A stretch of DNA of 64,000 bases from positions 124,001-188,000 of the forward strand of contig NZ_JNWO01000010.1 in NCBI RefSeq assembly GCF_000716435.1. Reading direction: 5' to 3'. The DNA is from Streptomyces xylophagus. GTDB lineage: Bacteria; Actinomycetota; Actinomycetes; Streptomycetales; Streptomycetaceae. Under the pieces are notes generated by a model. The model ran no database searches and had not been told where the DNA came from. It saw only the letters and a program-made list of their open reading frames with translations. Shown here piece by piece: positions 54,829 to 64,000 of the stretch. Both the position numbers and the translations under genes were made by a program. Position 1 is the stretch's first letter. Every line of letters begins with the position of its first letter.

Positions 54829-55518
54829 ATGGACATATCCGGGATCCAGCTCAGGGCCGTACGCGCGGCACTGTTCACGGCACTGGTCGTGACGCTCAGC
54901 ACCGCGTCGCACGTGCTGCTGTCCCGGGTCCCCCTTCCGTTCGGCACGGTGGCCGTCATCGCGGCCACCGTGTTCGTCCTCGCGTACGCGCTGGCGGGCC
55001 GCGAACGCGGCTTCGGCCGGATCGCCGCGCTGCTGATCCCGCTGGAACTGGCCGCCGACACGGTGTTCACCACCGGCCAGCACGCCTGCTACGGCCGGGC
55101 GGGCGGCCCGGTCGCCGGACCGCTGCGCGCGGTCGGCCTGGACGTGCTGTGCAGCGGCGGCAGCGTGGGCAGCCCGCTGGCCCGGATGACCAACGATCCC
55201 CATCAGGCGGCGGCGCTGCTCGCGCACACCGACGCCACCGCCGCCTGGCTGCTGCTCGGCGCGCACATCGGCGTCGGGCTGCTGGCCGCCGCCTATCTGC
55301 GCCGCGGCGAGCGCGCGCTGACCGAACTGCTGCGCGCGGCCACGGCGGTGGGCTTCCGGCCCCTGCTCCTCGCCGTCGCCGCCGTGACCGGCCGACGCAC
55401 CTCGGCCGTACGCCGGCTGCCGCGCACCACGCGCCGCACGGCCACCGTCCGTGAGCGGCTGCTGGTGCACTCCCTGGGACGGCGTGGACCGCCGTGCTCG
55501 GTCCTCCTCGCGGTCTGA
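54829..55518 (+). CDS. Hypothetical multi-pass membrane protein
   Basis: 229 residues with about four helices (near 10-30, 40-58, 66-80 and 138-160) and a basic C-terminal tail. Between helices, HACYGRAGGPVAGPLRAVGL followed by CSGG in an extracytoplasmic loop gives two cysteines and a histidine. I do not recognise the family with confidence. It precedes a DsbA-like gene on the same strand by 86 nt, so a role in cell-envelope redox or metal biology is possible but unproved. Confidence 0.65.
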   Translation: MDISGIQLRAVRAALFTALVVTLSTASHVLLSRVPLPFGTVAVIAATVFVLAYALAGRERGFGRIAALLIPLELAADTVFTTGQHACYGRAGGPVAGPLRAVGLDVLCSGGSVGSPLARMTNDPHQAAALLAHTDATAAWLLLGAHIGVGLLAAAYLRRGERALTELLRAATAVGFRPLLLAVAAVTGRRTSAVRRLPRTTRRTATVRERLLVHSLGRRGPPCSVLLAV

Positions 55519-55604
55519 ACGCCCCACAGGTACCTGAGCACACATCAGTCCCCCACACGTATTCCGCGTACGACGTGTACGCGTCCCATATGGAGATCAC
55601 CAAC

Positions 55605-56423
55605 ATGAGCAAGCGGAACAGCGCGGCGGCGAAGACGGCGGCCCGTGAGCGGCTGCGCGCCGAGCGCGAGCGCGAGGCCAAGCGCGCCAAGGTCAAGCGG
55701 CAGATCATCGTGGCCGGTTCGGTCGTCGGCGTCCTGGCGATAGCCGGCGGCATAGGTTACGCCGTCGTGCAGAACAACAAGCCCAGCTACTGGGAGGGCC
55801 TGAAGGACGCCAAGGTCACGGCCCCGGCCAACACCTCGGGCACCAAGGGCACGACGGTCGTCATCGGCAAGGCCAGCGCGAAGAAGACCCTCAAGGAGTA
55901 CGAGGACCCGCGCTGCCCCGTCTGCGCCCAGTTCGAGCAGACCGTCGGCTCGACCGTCGTGAAGGACATCGACGACGGCAAGTTCAAGATCCAGTACATC
56001 GGTGGCACGTTCATCGACAACAAGGACAACGGCGAGGGCTCGAAGAACGCCCTGAGCGCCCTGGGCGCCGCGCTGAACGTCAGCCCCACCGCGTTCCTCG
56101 AGTACAAGACCGCGCTCTACTCGACGAAGTACCACCCCGACGAGACGACCGACAAGTTCAAGGACGACAGCTACCTCATCAAGGTCGCCAACACCGTCTC
56201 CGCGCTGAAGAACAACACGAAGTTCCAGACCGCCGTCAAGAAGGGCACCTACGACGCCTGGGCGATGGCCATGTCGAAGACCTTCGACAACAACAAGGAC
56301 GGCGTGACCGGCACCCCGAGCTTCGTCATGAACGGCAAGATGCTCACGGCCGACACCTCGGGCAACCCGCCCATGACGGTGGCCGACTTCACCAGGGTGG
56401 TGGACGCGGCCCTGAAGGGCTGA
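55605..56423 (+). CDS. Membrane-anchored DsbA-like thiol oxidoreductase (CPVC)
   Basis: 272 residues. Charged cytosolic start (MSKRNSAAAKTAARERLRAE), one membrane helix (QIIVAGSVVGVLAIAGGIGY), then a thioredoxin-like domain with DPRCPVCAQFE near residue 103 and a cis-Pro loop GVTGTPSFVMNGK. There are no other cysteines in the extracytoplasmic part. It is Lys- and Asn-richer than its neighbours and resembles the gene at 24104. ATG 55605 is chosen over ATG 55590 because GGAG lies 9 nt upstream. A 13-bp terminator follows. Confidence 0.87.
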   Translation: MSKRNSAAAKTAARERLRAEREREAKRAKVKRQIIVAGSVVGVLAIAGGIGYAVVQNNKPSYWEGLKDAKVTAPANTSGTKGTTVVIGKASAKKTLKEYEDPRCPVCAQFEQTVGSTVVKDIDDGKFKIQYIGGTFIDNKDNGEGSKNALSALGAALNVSPTAFLEYKTALYSTKYHPDETTDKFKDDSYLIKVANTVSALKNNTKFQTAVKKGTYDAWAMAMSKTFDNNKDGVTGTPSFVMNGKMLTADTSGNPPMTVADFTRVVDAALKG

Positions 56424-56440
56424 ACCAACGGCTGGTGGAA

Positions 56441-56472
56441 GAGCGGGCGAACTTTTACGAGTTCGCCCGCTC
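56441..56472. terminator. Terminator after the second DsbA-like gene
   Basis: A perfect 13-bp stem (GAGCGGGCGAACT with AGTTCGCCCGCTC) and 6-nt loop lie 17 nt after the stop. Confidence 0.9.
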
Positions 56473-56483
56473 CCGTTAATACC

Positions 56484-56499
56484 GATCAGTAACCTGATC
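56484..56499. promoter_or_regulatory. Palindrome next to the phoD start
   Basis: GATCAG-TAAC-CTGATC lies 4 nt upstream of the phoD GTG, where a Shine-Dalgarno would be expected. It could bind a regulator or fold at the 5' end of the message. Confidence 0.45.
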
Positions 56500-56503
56500 G
56501 CTC

Positions 56504-58165
56504 GTGACCAGTCGATACAGAGCACCCGAGGGCGCCAACTCGCCCTCCCCGCGCCGCCGTACGGTCGTCAAGGCCGCGGCCGCCACCGCCGTCCTGGCCG
56601 GCCCGCTGATCGCCGCGCTGCCCGCCGGGGCAGCCACCGACACCCCCGCCTTCCTGCACGGCGTCGCCTCCGGGGACCCACTGCCGGACGGCATCCTGCT
56701 GTGGACCCGGGTGACGCCCACCGCCGAGGCGGTCCCGGGTTCCGGGCTCGGCCCGGACACCGAGGTGAGCTGGACCGTAGCCACCGACAAGGCGTTCACC
56801 AACATCGTCGCCAAGGGCTCCCTCACCGCGACCGCCGACTCCGACCACACCGTCAAGGCCGACATCCGCGGCCTGGCCCCGGCCACCGCCTACTACTTCC
56901 GCTTCTCGGCCGGCGGCACCAACTCCCCGGCGGCGCGCACCCGCACCGCGCCGGCGGCGGACGCGAACGTGTCCGGCCTGCGCTTCGGCGTCGTCACCTG
57001 CGCCAACTGGGAGGCGGGCTACTTCTCCTCGTACCGCCATCTCGCGGCCCGGAACGACCTCGACGCCTGGCTGCATCTCGGGGACTACATCTACGAGTAC
57101 AAGTCCGGCGAGTACGGGACGCGCGGCACGGTCGTACGACCGCACGCGCCCCTGAACGAGATCATCACGCTCGCCGACTACCGCACCCGGCACGGCAAGT
57201 ACAAGACCGACCCGGACCTCCAGGCCCTGCACTCCAAGGCGCCGGTCGTCGCGATCTGGGACGACCACGAGTTCGCGGACAACGCCTGGTCGGGCGGCGC
57301 GGTCAACCACACCGAGGGCGCCGAAGGCACCTGGACGGCACGCCAAGCAGCCGCGAAACAGGCGTACTTCGAGTGGATGCCAGTCCGTCCCGCGATCGAA
57401 GGCACCACCTACCGCCGCCTCCGCTTCGGCAAACTGGCGGACCTCTCCCTCCTCGACCTGCGCTCCTTCCGCTCGCAGCAGGCGAGTTCGGGCAGCGGTG
57501 CGGTCGACGACCCGGACCGTACGATCACGGGACGCGCCCAACTCGACTGGCTGAAGGCCGGGTTGAAGGCCTCGGACACCAAGTGGCGCCTTGTCGGCAA
57601 CTCGGTGATGATCGCGCCGTTCGTCATCGGCTCACTCACCGCCGACCTCCTCAAGCCGCTCGCCAAGCTGCTGGACCTGCCGCAGGACGGCATCGGCGTC
57701 AACACCGACCAGTGGGACGGCTACACCGACGACCGCCGTGAACTCCTCGCCCATCTGCGGTCGAACGCGATCGGCAACACGGTCTTCCTCACCGGCGACA
57801 TCCACATGTCCTGGGCCAACGACGTGCCGGTAGACGCCGGAACGTACCCGCTCTCTCCGTCCGCGGCAACGGAGTTCGTGATCACCTCGGTGACCTCCGA
57901 CAACCTCGACGACATAGTCAAGGTGCCCGAGGGCACGGTCTCCGCGCTCGCCGCCCCGCTCATCCAGCTCGCCAACCGGCACGTCCACTGGGTCGACACG
58001 GACCGCCACGGCTACGGCGTCCTGGACATCACCGCCGACCGGGCGCAGATGGACTACTACGTCCTGTCCGACCGCACCTCGCCCACCGCGACCGCGTCCT
58101 GGGAGCGGTCGTACCGCACGCGCAGCGGCACCCAGAAAGTGGAACGGACGTACGACCCGGTGTAG
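56504..58165 (+). CDS. phoD: Secreted alkaline phosphatase D
   Basis: 553 residues from GTG. A twin-arginine signal ([19 protein letters not shown]) directs Tat export. The PhoD N-terminal domain ([19 protein letters not shown]) is followed by the metallophosphoesterase domain with [35 protein letters not shown] and [10 protein letters not shown], which together bind Fe3+/Ca2+. It hydrolyses phosphomono- and diesters outside the cell. No Shine-Dalgarno precedes the GTG; a 6-4-6 palindrome occupies that place. Only a degenerate PHO-box-like sequence is seen upstream. Confidence 0.94.
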   Translation: MTSRYRAPEGANSPSPRRRTVVKAAAATAVLAGPLIAALPAGAATDTPAFLHGVASGDPLPDGILLWTRVTPTAEAVPGSGLGPDTEVSWTVATDKAFTNIVAKGSLTATADSDHTVKADIRGLAPATAYYFRFSAGGTNSPAARTRTAPAADANVSGLRFGVVTCANWEAGYFSSYRHLAARNDLDAWLHLGDYIYEYKSGEYGTRGTVVRPHAPLNEIITLADYRTRHGKYKTDPDLQALHSKAPVVAIWDDHEFADNAWSGGAVNHTEGAEGTWTARQAAAKQAYFEWMPVRPAIEGTTYRRLRFGKLADLSLLDLRSFRSQQASSGSGAVDDPDRTITGRAQLDWLKAGLKASDTKWRLVGNSVMIAPFVIGSLTADLLKPLAKLLDLPQDGIGVNTDQWDGYTDDRRELLAHLRSNAIGNTVFLTGDIHMSWANDVPVDAGTYPLSPSAATEFVITSVTSDNLDDIVKVPEGTVSALAAPLIQLANRHVHWVDTDRHGYGVLDITADRAQMDYYVLSDRTSPTATASWERSYRTRSGTQKVERTYDPV

Positions 58166-58177
58166 GTCCGTAGGTCT

Positions 58178-58747
58178 CTAGAGGGTCTCCAGGAAGCCGA
58201 GCGCCACCCGCCAGGTGGCCTCGGCGGCCTCCTCGTCGTAGTCCGGGAGGCCGGGGTCGGTGTACAGATGGCCGGCTCCGGCGTACCGGTAGATCTCCAC
58301 ATCCGCACCCGCCTTGCCCATCTGGAGATACCAGGAGCTGAGCCAGTCGTCCGTCTCGAACTGGTCCGGCTCGGCGACATGCAGCTGGACCGGCAGGTCG
58401 TCGACGGAGGCGTTGGCCGCGATGTCCGAGGTGCCGTGCAGGAGGAGCAGCCCGAGGGCCTTCTCGTCGCCGAGGGCGAGCGTCTGGGCGACGGAGGCGC
58501 CGAGCGAGAACCCGGCGTAGACGAGTCCGCGTTCCGAATAGGGGGCGGCGGCCAGCACGGCCCGCTTCAGCAGCTCGTCCTTGCCGATCCCGTCGTTGAA
58601 GGCCATGCCTTCCTCGACCGTCTCGAACGTATGCCCCTCGAAGAGGTCCGGCGTCCACACCTCGTGGCCCGCCGCGCGCAGCCGCTCGGCGGCGTCGCGC
58701 ACCGCCGGCCGGAGACCGTACGTCGAGTGGAAGAGCATGATGTTCAT
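58178..58747 (-). CDS. Dienelactone hydrolase family protein
   Basis: 189 residues, alpha/beta hydrolase. The nucleophile elbow is VYAGFSLGASVAQTL (Ser near 82, against Cys in classical dienelactone hydrolase), the acid is probably in VAEPDQFETDD, and the His in AGAGHLYTDPG. Substrate unknown. It converges on phoD with a 12-nt gap and has no room for a separate terminator. Confidence 0.87.
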   Translation of the reverse strand: MNIMLFHSTYGLRPAVRDAAERLRAAGHEVWTPDLFEGHTFETVEEGMAFNDGIGKDELLKRAVLAAAPYSERGLVYAGFSLGASVAQTLALGDEKALGLLLLHGTSDIAANASVDDLPVQLHVAEPDQFETDDWLSSWYLQMGKAGADVEIYRYAGAGHLYTDPGLPDYDEEAAEATWRVALGFLETL

Positions 58748-58776
58748 GAAGCCATCGTGCCAGTACGGTCGGACAC

Positions 58777-59883
58777 ATGGAGAACGTACTGCGCCCGCTG
58801 ATCGTCATCGGCGGCTCCGTCGTCCTCACGCTGCTCATCGGCTGGGTCACCGACCTGCTGCTGCGCAAGGCGGACGCCCGGCACGACGACACCACACTGT
58901 GGGGCCTGCTGCGCCGAGGCCGTGTCCCCTACCAACTACTGCTCTGCGCGGCCTTCCTCAGAGGCTCCTACGACCAGGCGCAACTCCTTGAGGAACACCG
59001 GATCGGCATCGGCCAGACCCTCACCCTGGTGCTGATCGGCGCCACCGCGTGGCTGATGATCCGGGTCGCCGCCGCGATCGTGGAGTCGTCGTACACGCGC
59101 TACGCCCGCGCCTCCCGCGACGCGGCCCGGGTCCGCCGGGTCCGGACCCAGGTGACGCTGATCACGCGTGTGGTCGCCGCGATCGTCGGCGTGGTCGCGG
59201 TCGCGGCGATGCTGCTCACGTTCCCCGCGATGCGCGCGGCCGGCGCCTCCCTGCTGGCCTCGGCGGGCGTCCTCGGCATCGTCGCCGGTGTGGCGGCGCA
59301 GTCCACTCTCGCCAACCTCTTCGCGGGACTGCAGATCGCCTTCGGCGACATGGTCCGCATCGGCGACACGGTCGTCGTGGACGGCGAGTGGGGCACGATC
59401 GAGGAGATCACCCTGACCTTCCTCACGGTACGGACCTGGGACGAGCGCCGGATCACCATGCCGGTGTCGTACTTCACGTCCAAGCCGTTCGAGAACTGGT
59501 CGCGCGGCACCCCTCAGATGACCGGCATCGTCTACTTCCAGGTCGACCACTCGGCCCCCGTGGACGCGATGCGCGAGCAGCTCCGCGAGATCCTGCGCGC
59601 GTGCCCGGCCTGGGACGGCCGCAGCTACGGCCTCGTCGTCACCGACACCACCCCGAACACCATGGAGGTCCGGGCCCTGGTGACGGCGAAGGACGCCGAC
59701 GACATCTGGACGGTACGGGTCACGGTCCGCGAACAGATGATCCGCTGGCTGTACGTGGAGCACCCGTACGCCCTCCCCCGCGTCAACACGGCGGACGCGG
59801 CACCGATGCCGGGCGAGGACACGTCCCCGAACGGGGGTGCGGCCCGCCCGGCTCATGAGCCGCCGGGGGCGGGGCGCGGGTGA
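58777..59883 (+). CDS. MscS-family mechanosensitive ion channel
   Basis: 368 residues with three or four N-terminal helices. The pore helix region is LLASAGVLGIVAGVAAQSTL followed by ANLFAGLQIAFGDMVRIGD, the MscS hallmark of alternating Ala and Gly. The beta domain (VDGEWGTIEEITLTFLTVRT) and alpha/beta cage complete the channel. It opens on membrane tension to release solutes. The extended C-terminus is Pro/Gly-rich and ends near the inverted repeats. Confidence 0.93.
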   Translation: MENVLRPLIVIGGSVVLTLLIGWVTDLLLRKADARHDDTTLWGLLRRGRVPYQLLLCAAFLRGSYDQAQLLEEHRIGIGQTLTLVLIGATAWLMIRVAAAIVESSYTRYARASRDAARVRRVRTQVTLITRVVAAIVGVVAVAAMLLTFPAMRAAGASLLASAGVLGIVAGVAAQSTLANLFAGLQIAFGDMVRIGDTVVVDGEWGTIEEITLTFLTVRTWDERRITMPVSYFTSKPFENWSRGTPQMTGIVYFQVDHSAPVDAMREQLREILRACPAWDGRSYGLVVTDTTPNTMEVRALVTAKDADDIWTVRVTVREQMIRWLYVEHPYALPRVNTADAAPMPGEDTSPNGGAARPAHEPPGAGRG

Positions 59884-59924
59884 CGGATCGGGGATCGGTG
59901 CGTGGTCGCCTCGGGCCCGGTGGG

Positions 59925-60044
59925 GGCTGGTCGCGCAGTTCCCCGCGCCCCTGGGGAGTTGGGGGCAGCCGGCTTTAACGCTCGAGTTGGCTCCGCCGGC
60001 AACACCCCCGTCTTTCAGGGGCGCGGGGAACTGCGCGACCAGCC
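59925..60044. repeat. 29-bp perfect inverted repeat pair
   Basis: The 29-bp arm starting GGCTGGTCGCGCAGTTCCCC at 59925-59953 is repeated in perfect inverted form at 60016-60044, with 62 bp between. A 28-bp copy also ends trpM (27155). It fills the gap between the MscS gene and the convergent dehydrogenase. No transposase or clear target duplication is seen. Confidence 0.9.
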
Positions 60045-60140
60045 GAGACGGCGCCGCAGCCGACCGACAACCTGCCCCACCACCCCCTGCCTCGTACCAC
60101 GACGCCACCGACTCCGGCCCTTCCGGCAACTCCGCGCCCC

Positions 60141-60881
60141 TCAACGCCCCCGCTCAGCCCCGCCATTGACCTGAATCACCTGCGAGGTGACATGCCCAGC
60201 TGCCGGCGAGGCGAGCCAATGCAGGGTCCCGGCAACATCCCCGGGCGTACCCGCCCGCCCCGTCAACGTGTCCCGGATCATCCGCTCACGCCGAGCCTCC
60301 GCGATCTCCGGCCCGAAGAACTCCGTGTCCTCGATGTACCCGGGCGCGACCACGTTCACGGTGATGCCGCGCGGCCCGAGATCCCGGGCCAGATCATGGG
60401 CGTACGGATGCAACGCGGCCTTGGCCGCGCCGTACGCCCCGCTCCCCGACCCCCGGTACGCGGCGACGGAACTGACGAACAGCACCCGCCCGCCCGGCTC
60501 CGCGAGCCGCGACTTCAGGGCCTCGGTGAGAAGCGCGGCGCTCAGCGTGTTGATCCGGAAGTTGACGGTCCAGTTGTGCGCCACGGCGTCCAGCGCATCG
60601 CCGCTGCCGCTCGCCGGCTCCAACGTCCCGTTGCCACCCGCGCTGTGCACCAGCACATCCACGGTGCCGAACTCCTCGGCGACGAACCGCCCCACGCCCC
60701 GCACCACTTCGGGCTCACTCAGATCCCCGGCGTACGTCAACGCCCCGGGCACCCCGGCCTTCTCCAGCACCTCACGGCGTCGCCCGAGCAGCAACACCCG
60801 GTCCCCGCCGGCCGCGAAGGCGTGCGCCGCAGCGAGCCCAATTCCCGTACCACCACCGCTGATTACGACGTTACGAGCCAT
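60141..60881 (-). CDS. Short-chain dehydrogenase/reductase
   Basis: 246 residues. Nucleotide-binding motif SGGGTGIGLAAAHAFA near 8-23, HSAGGNGTLEP in place of NNAG, and catalytic Ser-Tyr-Lys with VSSVAAYRGSGSGAYGAAKA. Typical C-terminal PGYIEDTEFFG and GHVTSQVIQVNGGAER. Substrate cannot be deduced; related proteins reduce 3-oxoacyl or other ketones with NAD(P)H. Confidence 0.9.
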   Translation of the reverse strand: MARNVVISGGGTGIGLAAAHAFAAGGDRVLLLGRRREVLEKAGVPGALTYAGDLSEPEVVRGVGRFVAEEFGTVDVLVHSAGGNGTLEPASGSGDALDAVAHNWTVNFRINTLSAALLTEALKSRLAEPGGRVLFVSSVAAYRGSGSGAYGAAKAALHPYAHDLARDLGPRGITVNVVAPGYIEDTEFFGPEIAEARRERMIRDTLTGRAGTPGDVAGTLHWLASPAAGHVTSQVIQVNGGAERGR

Positions 60882-61013
60882 GAGCCGAGCCTACAAAGAA
60901 GGCGAGGGCGAACACGAGGGAATTCGACCCGCGGCCGCCGACGGCGCTCGGCCCCCACGGCAAACGCCCACCCTCCAGCCGACAGTAAACGGGCGGTGCG
61001 TGGGTGGGAGATC

Positions 61014-62600
61014 TCACCTCAAGCTACGGACGTCCAGATGCCGCAGCACCCGGTCCACGATCTCCGGATCCGCCCCGGGTTCGCTCCGCGCAGCCAGCAC
61101 CTCATGCCGAGCCGCGCTCATCATCTCCCCCTGGATCCGCCGCATCCGCTTCACCCGCTTCACCCTCTTCTCGTACGCCTCCCGCCGCTCCCCGTCCCCC
61201 ACCTCGGGAGAGATCCGCACCCCGATGTCGAACGCCCGCCGCAGCAACTGCTCGGACACCTCCTCCGGCAACTCCTCGACATCCTCGATCTCCCGCAGCC
61301 GCCGCTTCGCGGCCTTCGCCGCCCGCACCGCCAGCTCCTTCTCGAACGCCTTCTCGCTGTCGGTGTCGGCCCGCACCCCGAGCCGCTTCACCAGCCACGG
61401 CAAGGTGAGCCCCTGGATCACCAGCGTCGCCATGATCACCCCGAACGCGATGAACACGATCTCGTCCCGGTCCGGGAACGCCGACCCGTCGTCCATGGTC
61501 AGCGGAATCGCCAGCGCCAGGGCGACGGAGGCCACCCCGCGCATCCCCGCCCACCACATGATCAGGGTCTCCCGCCAGGACGTCGGGATCTCCTCGTCGT
61601 AGTCCCGCTTGGCGTGCAGCCGTTTCGTCAGCCAGGTCGCCGGCAGCAGCCACGCCAGCCGTACGACCACGACGACGCCCACGATCGCGGCAGCCCAGCC
61701 GAGCATCTCGCCCCACCGCCCGGACGCCGTACGGATCGCGTTGTGCAGTTCGAGCCCGATGAGTCCGAAGGCCACTCCGGTGACCAGGGTGTCCACCACG
61801 TCCCACACCGTCGCCCCGGCGAGCCGGGTCAGGACGTCGTCGGCGCCGAGCGCGTACTCGGCGAGGAACAGCGCGGTGGTGAGCACGGCGAGCACACCGG
61901 AACCGTGCAGTTCGTCGGCCAGGACGTACGAGGCATACGGCACCAGGAGCGTCAGGCCGATCTGCAGGGTGGCGTCGTCGAGAGCCGACATCAGCTTGTT
62001 CGCGGCCCACCCCAGAGCCAGTCCCACGGCTACGGCGACGACGGCGGACAGCACGAAGTCGAGCCCGGCGCGCCAGAAGTCGAAGGAACCGCTGACGGCC
62101 GCGGCGATCGCCACGTGGTACAGCACGATGGCCGTCACGTCGTTGAAGAGGCCCTCGCCTTCCAGGATCGACACCAGCCGCCGCGGCAGCCCGAGTTGAC
62201 CAGCGACGGCGGTCGCGGCGACCGGGTCGGGCGGCGCCACGAGCGCGCCGAGTGCCACAGCGGCGGCGATCGGCAGCCCCGGCACGATCGCGCTCGCGAC
62301 GGCGGCCACGGCCAGAGTGGTGACGAAGACCAGCGCCACGGCCAGCAGGAAGATGGGCCGGATGTTGGCCGTGAACTGCCGCCAGGAGGTGCGCCGTACG
62401 GCCGCGTACAGCAGCGGTGGCAGCAGCAGGGGCAGGATCAGGTCGGGCGGGACGTTCACGTTCGGCACGAAGTCGGCGACCGCGAGGGCCATCCCCAGGA
62501 GCGTCATCAACACCGGCGACGGCAGACCGAGCCGGTCCCCGAGCGGGACACTCACCACGGCCCCGAGCAACAGGACGAAAAGCAGGGCCAATTGATCCAC
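61014..62600 (-). CDS. Na+/H+ antiporter (NhaP/CPA1 family)
   Basis: 528 residues from GTG with about 12 membrane helices. The CPA1 ion-binding block PPDPVAATAVAGQLGLPRRL and EGEGLFNDVTAIVLYHVA (the ND pair) are intact, and AGMRGVASVALALAI follows. A charged helical tail of about 130 residues (from the last helix) includes EKELAVRAAKAAKRRLREIE. It exchanges Na+ for protons and helps pH and salt balance. The 132-nt gap upstream of the neighbouring dehydrogenase holds a decayed repeat similar to the one in the glycohydrolase gene. Confidence 0.93.
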   Translation of the reverse strand: MDQLALLFVLLLGAVVSVPLGDRLGLPSPVLMTLLGMALAVADFVPNVNVPPDLILPLLLPPLLYAAVRRTSWRQFTANIRPIFLLAVALVFVTTLAVAAVASAIVPGLPIAAAVALGALVAPPDPVAATAVAGQLGLPRRLVSILEGEGLFNDVTAIVLYHVAIAAAVSGSFDFWRAGLDFVLSAVVAVAVGLALGWAANKLMSALDDATLQIGLTLLVPYASYVLADELHGSGVLAVLTTALFLAEYALGADDVLTRLAGATVWDVVDTLVTGVAFGLIGLELHNAIRTASGRWGEMLGWAAAIVGVVVVVRLAWLLPATWLTKRLHAKRDYDEEIPTSWRETLIMWWAGMRGVASVALALAIPLTMDDGSAFPDRDEIVFIAFGVIMATLVIQGLTLPWLVKRLGVRADTDSEKAFEKELAVRAAKAAKRRLREIEDVEELPEEVSEQLLRRAFDIGVRISPEVGDGERREAYEKRVKRVKRMRRIQGEMMSAARHEVLAARSEPGADPEIVDRVLRHLDVRSLR

Positions 62601-62692
62601 GGTCAGGGCTCCGGCGGGATCTCGACGTTCACACAGCGGACGCCCCAGCCTGCCACGCCACCCGCCCCACCAGCTTTTTCGACGCCCGTCGG

Positions 62693-63163
62693 TTACAGGG
62701 CGCGCCGCATCGCCCGGTGCGGAATGCCGGCGTCCGCGAACTCCGGGCCGTACGCCTCATAGCCGAGCCGTTCGTAGAACCCGAGCGCGTGCGTCTGCGC
62801 ATGCAGGTCTACGGCGGCCAGCCCCCGCGCGCGTGCCGCGTCCTCGATCGCCCGCACCAACGCGACCCCGACCCCGAGCCCACGCGCCTCCTTGGTGACA
62901 GCCAGCCGCCCCAGGGACCCCACGGTCAGGTCACCATCGGTCTTCGCGGCAGCCGCCTCGCCGTACAGCAACCGCCCGGTGCCCAGCGGCGTCCCGTCCT
63001 CGCGCACGGCGAGCACATGCGTCGCTACGGCGTCGTAGTCGTCGTACTCGATCTCCTGGGCCACGCCCTGCTCGGCGACGAAGACCTCCTTGCGCACCGC
63101 GAAGCAGGCCTCACGGTCGGCCGGGTCATCGGCGACCCGCACGACGTACGACGTCGGGCTCAT
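62693..63163 (-). CDS. GNAT-family acetyltransferase
   Basis: 156 residues. The acetyl-CoA site is [20 protein letters not shown] near 87-106 and the later [20 protein letters not shown] block. [22 protein letters not shown] near the start is the ElaA-like feature. ElaA-type enzymes acetylate unknown small targets. The ATG overlaps the rluD stop (ATGA). Confidence 0.87.
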   Translation of the reverse strand: MSPTSYVVRVADDPADREACFAVRKEVFVAEQGVAQEIEYDDYDAVATHVLAVREDGTPLGTGRLLYGEAAAAKTDGDLTVGSLGRLAVTKEARGLGVGVALVRAIEDAARARGLAAVDLHAQTHALGFYERLGYEAYGPEFADAGIPHRAMRRAL

Positions 63164-64000
63164 GCGTACGTCTCCTCACGCACCAGGTCCAGGGCCTGCC
63201 GGAGGTCGTCCGGGTACGTGCTCTCGAACTCGACCCACTGGCCGTCGGCGGGGTGCTCGAAGCCGAGCCGGACGGCATGCAGCCACTGACGGGTCAGGCG
63301 CAGCCGCTTGGAGAGCGTCGGGTCGGCGCCGTAGGTCAGGTCGCCGACGCACGGGTGGCGGTGGGCGGCCATGTGCACGCGGATCTGGTGGGTACGGCCG
63401 GTCTCCAGCTTCACGTCGAGCAGGGAGGCCGCGCGGAACGCCTCGATGAGGTCGTAGTGCGTGACCGACGGCTTGCCCTCGGCGGTGACCGCCCACTTGT
63501 AGTCGTGGTTCGGGTGGCGGCCGATGGGGGCGTCGATGGTGCCGCTGGTCGGGTCGGGGTGGCCCTGGACCAGCGTGTGGTAACGCTTGTCGACCGTGCG
63601 CTCCTTGAACTGGCGCTTGAGCGAGGTGTACGCGCGCTCCGACTTGGCGACCACCATCAGGCCGGAGGTGCCGACGTCGAGGCGGTGCACGATGCCCTGG
63701 CGCTCGGCGGCACCGGACGTCGAGATGCGGTACCCGGCGGCGGCCAGCCCGCCGATGACGGTCGTCCCGGTCCAGCCGGGACTGGGGTGGGCGGCGACGC
63801 CGACCGGCTTGACGATCACGATGACGTCATCGTCGTCGTAGACGATCTCCATGCCCTCGACCGGCTCGGCGACGATCTGCACGGGCGCGGGCGCCTGCGG
63901 CATCTCAACTTCCAGCCAGGCCCCGCCGTGCACGCGCTCGGACTTCCCGACCACCGAGCCGTCGACCGTGACCTTCCCCGCCGCGGCCAGCTCGGCGGCC
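63160..64000 (-). CDS. rluD: 23S rRNA pseudouridine synthase RluD (5' end cut by the window)
   Basis: 280 residues visible. The end of the S4 RNA-binding domain ([20 protein letters not shown]) is at the right edge. The catalytic Asp lies in [20 protein letters not shown]; further blocks are [27 protein letters not shown] and VGDLTYGAD. It isomerises uridines in helix 69 of 23S rRNA. The true start is outside the window. Coupled to the GNAT gene downstream. Confidence 0.95.
   Translation of the reverse strand, partial: AAELAAAGKVTVDGSVVGKSERVHGGAWLEVEMPQAPAPVQIVAEPVEGMEIVYDDDDVIVIVKPVGVAAHPSPGWTGTTVIGGLAAAGYRISTSGAAERQGIVHRLDVGTSGLMVVAKSERAYTSLKRQFKERTVDKRYHTLVQGHPDPTSGTIDAPIGRHPNHDYKWAVTAEGKPSVTHYDLIEAFRAASLLDVKLETGRTHQIRVHMAAHRHPCVGDLTYGADPTLSKRLRLTRQWLHAVRLGFEHPADGQWVEFESTYPDDLRQALDLVREETYA

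Noticed and set aside
56455..56480. PHO box upstream of phoD
   Set aside because: Only one GTTCGCC-like unit is seen and it is part of the terminator arm; no second unit at 11-nt spacing.
59925..60044. Insertion sequence
   Set aside because: Inverted repeats are present but the 62-bp core has no transposase and no flanking duplication is visible.

Overview
This window is chromosomal DNA from a high-GC actinobacterium, almost certainly a Streptomyces. Coding regions are GC-rich with GTG starts common, there are many 1-4 nt translational overlaps, and perfect GC-rich hairpins serve as terminators. The gene order (chitosanase, gltDB, lgt, the trp and his clusters, dnaE, phoD, rluD) and the use of PriA fit Streptomyces core chromosome. 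About 60 genes are supported, two of them cut by the window edges. No rRNA, tRNA, insertion sequence or CRISPR array was seen. Left part (1-14.5 kb): a KstR2-type TetR regulator and an IpdF-like dehydrogenase diverge from two acyl-CoA dehydrogenases around a near-consensus KstR2 operator, which suggests late steroid (HIP) catabolism. An orphan cytochrome b paralogue (qcrB), a VWA-HutD pair, a secreted GH46 chitosanase and the glutamate synthase genes gltB-gltD follow. gltB is preceded by a GlnR-like box, and next to it is a VIT/CCC1 metal transporter with an iron box. Middle-left (14.8-23 kb): the most unusual locus is a tightly coupled seven-gene operon. It encodes four divergent ADP-ribosylglycohydrolase-family proteins, a ribokinase, a class III CoA-transferase and a CitE/malyl-CoA-lyase-like enzyme, and it ends in a perfect 17-bp hairpin. 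It reads like a catabolic pathway that frees ribose from an N-ribosylated compound and activates and cleaves an organic acid; I know of no described pathway with this composition. One glycohydrolase carries five in-frame 87-bp repeats and a degraded metal site. Centre (23-40.5 kb): lgt, a DsbA-like membrane protein, the tryptophan genes trpC-trpM-trpB-trpA and trpE with associated small membrane proteins, hisI, a TIGR03085 protein, an HTH regulator-MFS efflux pair with a long palindromic operator, and the operon hisD-hisC-hisB-small membrane protein-hisH-priA-ridA-hisF. PriA is expected to serve both histidine (HisA) and tryptophan (TrpF) synthesis, which joins the two halves functionally. trpD, trpF and hisG/hisE are not in the window. 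Right part (40.5-64 kb): a beta-helix-like membrane protein, a protein of unknown family, a LON-domain protein, a YbaK deacylase, a 508-bp repeat-rich gap, an ABC exporter, a NYN-domain protein, a 54-residue hydrophilic protein, dnaE, a DUF2252 protein, a second DsbA-like protein, a Tat-exported PhoD phosphatase, a dienelactone hydrolase, an MscS channel, a short-chain dehydrogenase, an Na+/H+ antiporter, a GNAT acetyltransferase and the start of rluD. Families of dispersed Streptomyces-type repeats occupy several intergenic gaps.
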